Below, piece after piece: positions 7,776-13,156 of a DNA stretch of 20,046 bases. Each line of letters opens with the position of its first letter. Within the stretch, counting starts at the first letter, position 1. This DNA comes from Candidatus Latescibacterota bacterium (GTDB lineage: Bacteria; Latescibacterota; 4484-107; B68-G9), in contig DTXA01000301.1 of assembly GCA_012962735.1 (NCBI GenBank), positions 1 through 20,046 on the forward strand, given 5' to 3'. The translations under genes and the position numbers were made by a program. Under the pieces are notes generated by a model. That model was not told the origin of the DNA. It ran no database searches and saw only the letters and a list, made by a program, of their open reading frames with translations.

Positions 7776-7798
7776 AGGAGGTGATGCCTATGGAGTGA
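7775..7798 (+). promoter_or_regulatory. Perfect Shine-Dalgarno followed by a two- to four-codon start-stop ORF
   Basis: AAGGAGGTGAT at 7775-7785 matches the 3' end of 16S rRNA over 11 bases, the strongest ribosome-binding site in the window. Eight bases after its AGGAGG core comes ATG-GAG-TGA (7790-7798); an in-frame ATG at 7784 gives Met-Pro-Met-Glu-stop. No longer product can be made. It may be the relic of a lost gene, or a start-stop element acting on the porin gene 57 bases downstream. Confidence 0.4.
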
Positions 7799-7854
7799 GG
7801 CTTACAGTGGAGTGAAGTTAAGCTGTGTGCAATCCTCAAGCCAAAGGGGGGGCG

Positions 7855-9180
7855 ATGAAGCGTCTGGCGTTGTCCGTATGCCTCGTCCTGGGGTTCCTCG
7901 GGACGACCTTGGGGATGGAGAAGAAGGTGGACATATCCGGGAGGATCATCTACAGGGGTAGATGGTACAACCTGGACTTCGACGATGCCGAGAAGACGGG
8001 TTCTCTCAACCGCCAGAACTGGTACGGGAATCTGTCGCTCACATTGAAGTTCCGCCCTACCGAGCACGTCCGGGGATGCTTCGAATTGGCCAAGACACTC
8101 TACGGTGTGGGCAATTACGGAGAGTTGGTCACCGATGAGCTTGGGGACCGGCCCTTCCGCCTCCCCCCTCCGTACGGGGAGGACGAGCAGTGGGAGATGA
8201 GCTTGATGCAGGCCTGGGGCGAGGTGGACCTTCCCCTGCCGTGGCCTGTCTCCGTCAAGGTGGGCAAGCAGCCGTTGAAGCTTGGGGAGAACGGTCTGTA
8301 CCTTAACTCCTATCCCAATATGACCTTCGCATTGGTCGGGAAGGCTGACCTCCCCTGCGCTAAGCTCCAAGCCGGTGCCGTCAAGCTTTACGAGGGGATT
8401 CGGGCCAAGGAACCCGACGATGATGCGAACATCTACTACTTAGAGGCCCGACGGAAGTTCGGGGGACATTGCTTAAACGCTTTTGGGGCATATTTCAAGG
8501 ATGCTTCCGAACCCCAGGACACGGCCAAGGTGGCAGGGATTGTCAAGAATTCATACAACCTCGGGGTTGCGGTCAAGGGGCAATTGCCCGTTTTAAAGTA
8601 CAAGGCGGAGTTCGGGTACCTGTGGGGCAAGGACAAGACGGACACGGACATCAAAGGGTACTTCGTGATGGCCAGGGCGGATTGCCCCAAGGGCCACGTG
8701 TTCTTGGAGTTCGGATGGGGCTCTGGGGATGACCCGGCCACTGCGGACAAGATAGAAGCGTACCTGCCGCCGGGTCCTTTCTACGCTTATGCCTGGGCGT
8801 ACGAGTATAGGTTCATCCACTGGCTTTGGAACAGCTCCCGGGCCCACATATATACTAAGGGCCTGCAGGAACCCTTAGCCCCTGGACTGGAGGCTACGGT
8901 ATATGTGAAGCTGGGGTTCAACTGGAAGCTCAGCCGGTGGCGTATAAGCGGCCAGAAGGCCTTGATCTATTTGGGCCACCTGGAAGGATACAATCCGATG
9001 GATACCGATAAGCTTTCCACTTTTGGGTATGAGATAGACAGCATAGTCAATTGGAAGCTCTACAAGAACTTCTCTTATCAGTTCATCTTAGGGTACGTGA
9101 TCCCCGGGGACTACGTTAAGGATAAGACTCCCGGGGACCCGGCCTGGGGGATACGCTCGCAGTTCGCCTTCACTTTCTAA
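7855..9180 (+). CDS. Outer-membrane beta-barrel, porin-like (resembles alginate-export family)
   Basis: The 441-residue product starts with a clear signal peptide (K-R-L then a hydrophobic core, cleavage near residue 20) and continues as alternating beta strands rich in Trp and Tyr with periodic glycines. It ends in F-A-F-T-F, the aromatic C-terminus recognised by the BAM complex. Stretches such as K-V-G-K-Q-P-L-K-L-G-E-N-G and G-W-G-S-G-D-D resemble AlgE-type export barrels, a weak family assignment. An FCB bacterium would use it as a channel for a small solute. It sits between the CoA-ligase/ACT cassette and a Liv-type binding protein, so it may admit the substrate of that system. Start ATG 7855 follows a G-rich Shine-Dalgarno; the frame is open to GTG 7825 but that would precede the signal peptide. 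Confidence 0.75.
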   Translation: MKRLALSVCLVLGFLGTTLGMEKKVDISGRIIYRGRWYNLDFDDAEKTGSLNRQNWYGNLSLTLKFRPTEHVRGCFELAKTLYGVGNYGELVTDELGDRPFRLPPPYGEDEQWEMSLMQAWGEVDLPLPWPVSVKVGKQPLKLGENGLYLNSYPNMTFALVGKADLPCAKLQAGAVKLYEGIRAKEPDDDANIYYLEARRKFGGHCLNAFGAYFKDASEPQDTAKVAGIVKNSYNLGVAVKGQLPVLKYKAEFGYLWGKDKTDTDIKGYFVMARADCPKGHVFLEFGWGSGDDPATADKIEAYLPPGPFYAYAWAYEYRFIHWLWNSSRAHIYTKGLQEPLAPGLEATVYVKLGFNWKLSRWRISGQKALIYLGHLEGYNPMDTDKLSTFGYEIDSIVNWKLYKNFSYQFILGYVIPGDYVKDKTPGDPAWGIRSQFAFTF

Positions 9181-9188
9181 GACCGACA

Positions 9189-9218
9189 GGCGGCCTCGCC
9201 CTCTTGGGCGGGGCCGCC
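9189..9218 (+). promoter_or_regulatory. Strong intercistronic hairpin between porin and binding-protein genes
   Basis: A 13-base-pair stem (9189-9201 with 9206-9218, one G-T pair) closes on a TCTT loop. It begins 9 bases after the porin stop and ends just before the AAAGGAGG Shine-Dalgarno of the next gene. There is no T-tract, so it is not a classical intrinsic terminator; a role in protecting the upstream transcript or in partial attenuation is more likely. Confidence 0.7.
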
Positions 9219-9236
9219 CCAAAGGAGGGATGGATT

Positions 9237-10388
9237 ATGTTCCGGAAGAGCTTGGTATTAGGCCTTATTTTGGGTATAACGGCTCTGGCCGGGTGTGCGA
9301 AGAAGGAGAAGGAGCCCTATAAGGTGGGGGCTATCTTCGCTACAACCGGGCCGGCATCATGGCTCGGGGAGCCCGAGAGGAACACTGTTCAGATGATAGC
9401 CGAGCAGGTGAACAGGGAAGGCGGGATCGACGGCCATCCACTGGAGCTGATCATAGAGGACACCGCTGGGGACGAGACCCGGACGGTTAACGCCGTGAAC
9501 AAGCTGATCAACAAGGATCGAGTCTTGGCCATCGTGGGCCCATCCCGGAGCGGCACCACTTTGGCCATAGTTCGCATAGTTGAAAAGGCCGAAGTGCCAT
9601 TAATTTCGTGCGCTGCGGCGGAGGCCATAGTCACGCCTCCCGAGGAACGGCGGTGGGTATTCAAGACACCCCAGAAGGACAGCGATGCGGTGATAAGGAT
9701 ATACGAGCACATGAAGAAGCACGGCATAACCAAGATAGCGATCCTCACGGGCACCACGGGGTTCGGGGCGCAGGGGAGGAAACAGCTCAAAAAGTATGCC
9801 CCTAAGTTCGGGATAGAGATAGTTGCGGACGAGACCTACGGACCCAGGGACACCGACATGACCCCCCAGCTCACCAGGATAAAGGCCTCGGAGGCTCAGG
9901 CCGTTGTGAACTGGTCCATAGTTCCGGCCCAATCCATAGTCCCCAAGAACATGAGGCAGTTAGGGATGAAGATACCTCTCTATCAGAGCCACGGCTTCGG
10001 GAATATAAAGTACGTAAAGGCCGCAGGGGAGGCCGCCGAGGGGATAATATTCCCCTGCGGGAGGCTCCTTATAGCCGAACAGCTCCCCGAGGGCCATCCC
10101 CAGAAGAAGGTGCTGGTGGAGTACAAGAGGGCGTACGAGGAAAGGTTCAAGGAACCCGTCAGCACATTCGGGGGGCATGCATACGATGCGCTTTGGCTGG
10201 TCATAAACGCCCTTAAGGATGCCGGGCCGGACAGGGCGAAGATCAGGGATTACATCGAAAACGTGAAGGGATTTGTGGGCACCGGGGGGACCTTCAACTT
10301 CTCGCCGGAGGACCACACTGGCTTAAAGAAGGATGCTTTCGCAATCCTGACGGTCAAGGAGGGCAAGTTCGCCCTGTTGGAGGACTGA
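9237..10388 (+). CDS. LivK-type ABC transporter substrate-binding lipoprotein
   Basis: The 383-residue product is a Peripla_BP_6 (branched-chain amino acid type) binding protein. It carries a lipoprotein signal with lipobox L-A-G-C, the acceptor being C20. The mature part begins Y-K-V-G-A-I-F-A-T-T-G-P, the canonical first strand and ligand loop, and has V-N-R-E-G-G-I-D-G and I-V-G-P-S-R-S-G-T-T (the G-S/T-T ligand-carboxylate site). The end shows the usual G-T-G-G-T-F-N-F-S-P-E-D-H. AAAGGAGG at 9221-9228 lies eight bases before ATG 9237; an open extension to 9204 overlaps the hairpin. The permease gene follows after a terminator-like hairpin. Relatives bind branched-chain amino acids or aromatic acids; next to a CoA-ligase-like gene the second option deserves thought, but the ligand is not determined here. 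Confidence 0.93.
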   Translation: MFRKSLVLGLILGITALAGCAKKEKEPYKVGAIFATTGPASWLGEPERNTVQMIAEQVNREGGIDGHPLELIIEDTAGDETRTVNAVNKLINKDRVLAIVGPSRSGTTLAIVRIVEKAEVPLISCAAAEAIVTPPEERRWVFKTPQKDSDAVIRIYEHMKKHGITKIAILTGTTGFGAQGRKQLKKYAPKFGIEIVADETYGPRDTDMTPQLTRIKASEAQAVVNWSIVPAQSIVPKNMRQLGMKIPLYQSHGFGNIKYVKAAGEAAEGIIFPCGRLLIAEQLPEGHPQKKVLVEYKRAYEERFKEPVSTFGGHAYDALWLVINALKDAGPDRAKIRDYIENVKGFVGTGGTFNFSPEDHTGLKKDAFAILTVKEGKFALLED

Positions 10389-10398
10389 GGAGCAAGAC

Positions 10399-10440
10399 GG
10401 GGGCAAGGGGGCAAGGGGAAAGGCCCTTGCCCCCTTATTA
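10399..10440 (+). terminator. Intrinsic terminator-like hairpin with two alternative 5' arms
   Basis: The sequence GGGGGCAAGGG occurs twice, at 10399-10409 and 10407-10417, overlapping by three bases. Either copy can pair perfectly over 11 bases with CCCTTGCCCCC at 10424-10434. The near copy gives a six-base loop. TTATTATA follows, a weak T-rich tail. It stands between the abundant-protein gene livK and the permease gene and probably terminates part of the transcription there. Confidence 0.7.
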
Positions 10441-10463
10441 TACAAATTCTTAGGGGATGAGGG

Positions 10464-11330
10464 ATGTCCTCCAGCGCCATCCTCCAGCTCTTCTTCAGCG
10501 GTGTAACAGTGGGTAGCATCTACGCGCTGACCGCCCTTGGCTTTAACCTCATCTACAACGCCACGGGGATCATCAACTTCGCCCAGGGGGAGTTCGTGAT
10601 GTTGGGCGGGATGACGGCAGCCTGGCTGGCCGGGATGGGGCTCCCGCTCTGGGCGAGCTTCGTGCTCAGCATGGCGCTCGTGGCGGCCGTAGGGGCGAGC
10701 TTCGAGAGGCTATGTATACATCCCCTCAGGTCCCCCCAGATCCTGAGCCTGATAATGATAACGATAGCTGGCTCAATACTCTTCAGGGGAGCTGCCATGT
10801 TCCTCTGGGGTAAGCAGACGGTGTACCTCAGGGCGTTCTCCGGGGAGCGTCCCATAAGGTTTTTGGGGGCCGCGCTCCATCCCCAGACCTTGTGGGTGCT
10901 TGGTACTGCCTTAGTTATAACTATCTGTCTCCACCTCTTCCTCAGATATACCCTCTTAGGTAAGGCTATGAGGGCCTGCGCCTCCAACAGGACAGCAGCG
11001 AGGCTCACGGGGATACCCGTAGACAGGATAGTCCTGCTCTCGTTTACGCTGAGCGCTGGTATAGGGGCGGCGGGTGGGGTGGTGGTCACGCCTCTCACGC
11101 TTATGGACTATCAGCAGGGAACTTTATTGGGCCTGAAAGGGTTCAGCGCCGCGGTGTTGGGGGGCTTGGGGAACCCCAACGGGGCCATAGCCGCAGGGAT
11201 GATCCTTGGCGTCTTAGAGTCGCTGAGCGCTGGGCTTATCTCCTCGCACTACAAGGACGCCGTCGCTTTGATAGCCCTTTTGGCGGTGCTCTTCTTCAGG
11301 CCGGAGGGCATTTGGGGGAGGAGGCGTTGA
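10464..11330 (+). CDS. LivH-type branched-chain amino acid ABC transporter permease
   Basis: The 288-residue membrane protein matches LivH throughout: an opening G-S-I-Y-A-L-T-A-L-G-F-N-L-I-Y, then G-I-I-N-F-A-Q-G-E-F-V-M-L-G, T-L-L-G-K-A-M-R-A-C-A-S-N with A-R-L-T-G-I (the loop that contacts the ATPase), and G-L-K-G-F-S-A-A-V-L-G-G-L-G-N-P-N-G-A-I-A, ending R-P-E-G-I-W-G-R-R-R. About eight membrane helices can be counted. In most genomes livM, livG and livF follow; here the next gene is an RqcH homologue whose ATG shares one base with the livH stop (TGATG). The system is therefore incomplete locally and must use a second permease and ATPases encoded elsewhere, or has lost them. Confidence 0.94.
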   Translation: MSSSAILQLFFSGVTVGSIYALTALGFNLIYNATGIINFAQGEFVMLGGMTAAWLAGMGLPLWASFVLSMALVAAVGASFERLCIHPLRSPQILSLIMITIAGSILFRGAAMFLWGKQTVYLRAFSGERPIRFLGAALHPQTLWVLGTALVITICLHLFLRYTLLGKAMRACASNRTAARLTGIPVDRIVLLSFTLSAGIGAAGGVVVTPLTLMDYQQGTLLGLKGFSAAVLGGLGNPNGAIAAGMILGVLESLSAGLISSHYKDAVALIALLAVLFFRPEGIWGRRR

Positions 11331-12988
11331 TGGGATACGATTACCCTACACTCAGGACACTCGTGGTGGAACTTTCAGAGGCCATGGTCGGAAGAAAGGT
11401 GGAACGAGCCTGGAGCTTCGGAAGGGAGCTGTATTTGGAGGCCAGGGATTCCCCACTCCTCCTCTCCGTCGAACCGGGTTTCCCCTGGACTTACTTAGCC
11501 AAAGATGTCCCGTCCGGGGCCCTCCCCGTATGGGAGGCCCTCTGGGGAGCGAGGTGCCGGGAGGTCCGCCTGCCGCACCGGGACAGGGTGTTGGAGTTGG
11601 AGTTCGCTCGCCGGAGCCCCTTAGGGGACAGGGTGGAATATAGGCTCATAGCGGAGCTTATGCCGCATGGAGATGTGGTCTTGGTGGGGGAGGGAGGGAA
11701 GATATTGGAGGCTCTGAGAGGGGTGCGGAGCCGGGGTATCCTTCCGGGAAGGTCCTACGTCCCGCCCACCCCGATGGGCCGTCTTGACCCAAAAGATGCC
11801 TCGTTGGAAGTCCTCAGGGCGAGGTGTGTGGCCTATCCGGACATGAGGACGGCCCTTTCTAAGGTCCTCTCTTGTGCGGATGTGAACACAGCGGAGGCTG
11901 TGCTCTCACTGGCCGAGGTGGACCCGGAGACGGCTCCCTCAGAGCTGGAGGATTGGAAGGTCGTGCTGGAGGCGGCAGAGACTTTGTACAGGGAACCACC
12001 GAGGGGAGGAGGGTACCTCCTGTTAGGGGAGGAAGGGGAGCCGGAGGACTTTTTAGGGTACGAGCCCTTCTGGATCCCGGAGGGGCGCAGGAGGGTCCTC
12101 CCGACCCTGAGCGGGGCGATCTCGGAGGTCTTCGGCAGGCGGATCGAGGCCGACAGGCTGGAGCGAGGGAAGGGGAGGGTGCGACGCTGCCTCAGATCCC
12201 TGCTTAAGTCCCGCAGACGGAGGTTGGAGGCCATAGATACGGACCTGGCGTGGGCGAGGCGGGTCGGGGAGTTCAAGGAGAAGGGGGAGCTACTGGCTGC
12301 CAATCTGTACAGGGTCCCGAGGGGCGCTGCGGAGGTCACCCTGCCCTCATTCGGGGACCTGGCCGGGGAGGTCCGGGTGGAGCTGGACCCCGGGCTCTCC
12401 CCAGTGGAGAATATGGCTCGGTACTTCACCTGGGCGCGGAAGGCCAAAGCCGCCCTTGAGGTGCTGCCCGGCCGGAAGGAGGAGACCCTAAAAGAGATAT
12501 CCAGGCTGGAGAGGTGGCTCAGGGCCTTAGAGGGAGTGCAAAGCCCAGAGGAGCTGGAGGAGCTTCGGAAGCGGTTGACCGGGGAGGGGCTCTGGGAGGA
12601 AGGTCGGGAGAGCAGGCCGAAGAGGCGGGGCTCAGAGTTCCGGAGGTACGAGGTAGATGGGTGGAGGGTTCTGGTGGGCAGGGACAGCAGGGAGAACGAC
12701 AGGCTCGTTCGGGAGGCATCCCCGGAGGATTATTGGTTCCATGCGTATGGGGTCCCGGGGGCGCACGTGGTGCTTAAGAAGGGGAAGGAGGAACCCCCAG
12801 CGCAAGTGTTGGAGGAGGCGGCCAGGATAGCGGCATACCACAGCAAGGCCCGGACCTCGGGGGTGGTCCCGGTAACCTGTACCCAGGTGAAGTACCTGCG
12901 GAGGCCCAGAGGTGCGAGACCGGGGGAGGTGGTGGTGACCCGGGGTAGGACGCTATTCGTGGAGCCAGGATTACCGGAAAATGCTTGA
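11330..12988 (+). CDS. rqcH: RqcH / NFACT-family ribosome quality control protein
   Basis: NFACT proteins (RqcH, Rqc2, also called FbpA) bind stalled 50S subunits carrying peptidyl-tRNA and add alanine tails to mark the product for degradation. The 552-residue product has the family's full length. The N-terminal NFACT-N domain contains H-R-D-R-V at 83-87, where the D-R pair (D85, R86) matches the residues needed for tail synthesis in Bacillus RqcH, and E-L-M-P-H-G-D-V-V-L-V. A basic, probably coiled-coil middle follows (about 265-425), then the C-terminal NFACT-R domain from about 430 with V-G-R-D-S-R-E-N-D, W-F-H-A-Y-G-V-P-G-A-H-V-V and A-A-Y-H-S-K-A-R. The start overlaps the livH stop by one base. 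The enzyme looks intact. Together with smpB this implies two rescue systems. Confidence 0.92.
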   Translation: MGYDYPTLRTLVVELSEAMVGRKVERAWSFGRELYLEARDSPLLLSVEPGFPWTYLAKDVPSGALPVWEALWGARCREVRLPHRDRVLELEFARRSPLGDRVEYRLIAELMPHGDVVLVGEGGKILEALRGVRSRGILPGRSYVPPTPMGRLDPKDASLEVLRARCVAYPDMRTALSKVLSCADVNTAEAVLSLAEVDPETAPSELEDWKVVLEAAETLYREPPRGGGYLLLGEEGEPEDFLGYEPFWIPEGRRRVLPTLSGAISEVFGRRIEADRLERGKGRVRRCLRSLLKSRRRRLEAIDTDLAWARRVGEFKEKGELLAANLYRVPRGAAEVTLPSFGDLAGEVRVELDPGLSPVENMARYFTWARKAKAALEVLPGRKEETLKEISRLERWLRALEGVQSPEELEELRKRLTGEGLWEEGRESRPKRRGSEFRRYEVDGWRVLVGRDSRENDRLVREASPEDYWFHAYGVPGAHVVLKKGKEEPPAQVLEEAARIAAYHSKARTSGVVPVTCTQVKYLRRPRGARPGEVVVTRGRTLFVEPGLPENA

Positions 12989-13013
12989 CTTTCGGGGAGA
13001 GTTTTGGTATTTT
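12985..13013 (+). promoter_or_regulatory. Sigma70-like promoter for the T9SS module
   Basis: TTGACT at 12985-12990 and TATTTT at 13008-13013 are separated by exactly 17 bases, matching the -35 (5 of 6) and -10 (4 of 6) consensus. The -35 box overlaps the rqcH stop codon. Transcription would start near 13020, in an A-rich run, just upstream of the structured leader. Confidence 0.6.
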
Positions 13014-13019
13014 CCCAAA

Positions 13020-13149
13020 AAAGCAAGGAGGTACAGAACCAGGGTGGAAGCGATCTTCGGACATCCGCTGAGAGACAGGATGGAGGGTCTTTCGAACCTA
13101 GCGGATGTCCTTCGAGCAGGCGTCGGACTGCGAGTTCGGCGCCTTTTTT
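13020..13149 (+). ncRNA. Candidate structured leader RNA (or small RNA) upstream of the porU-like gene
   Basis: Between the promoter-like element and the terminator lies a region that folds well. A perfect 11-base-pair stem (13059-13069 with 13100-13110) continues, after a six-base GAACCT bulge on the 3' side (13094-13099), into a seven-pair stem (13070-13076 with 13087-13093, one G-T pair) that closes on a ten-base loop, AGGATGGAGG. Loop AGG could pair with bulge CCT as a small pseudoknot. The 5' part holds AAGGAGGT at 13024-13031. The shape fits a cis-regulatory leader or a free small RNA. It does not match a riboswitch class I know: a CTGAGA near 13069 recalls the thiamine pyrophosphate motif but the rest of that consensus is absent. 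Boundaries are estimates. Confidence 0.5.
13118..13149 (+). terminator. Strong intrinsic terminator ending 7 bases before the porU-like start
   Basis: A 12-pair stem (13118-13129 with 13133-13144, two G-T pairs) with a three-base GCG loop is followed at once by a run of six T (13144-13149). It is the best intrinsic terminator in the window. Only seven bases separate it from ATG 13157, so it lies inside the leader of the downstream gene as well as at the end of the upstream operon. This makes it an attenuator candidate. Confidence 0.85.
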
Positions 13150-13156
13150 GGGAAGG

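Noticed and set aside
13059..13110. tRNA-like or thiamine-pyrophosphate riboswitch resemblance (TTCGAA, CTGAGA)
   Set aside because: No seven-pair acceptor arm or anticodon arm can be drawn, and the conserved second half of the thiamine riboswitch is absent.
13004..13156. N-terminal extension of the porU-like protein in the same open frame
   Set aside because: The 51 extra residues are low in hydrophobic content, precede a good signal peptide, and coincide with the leader RNA structure.
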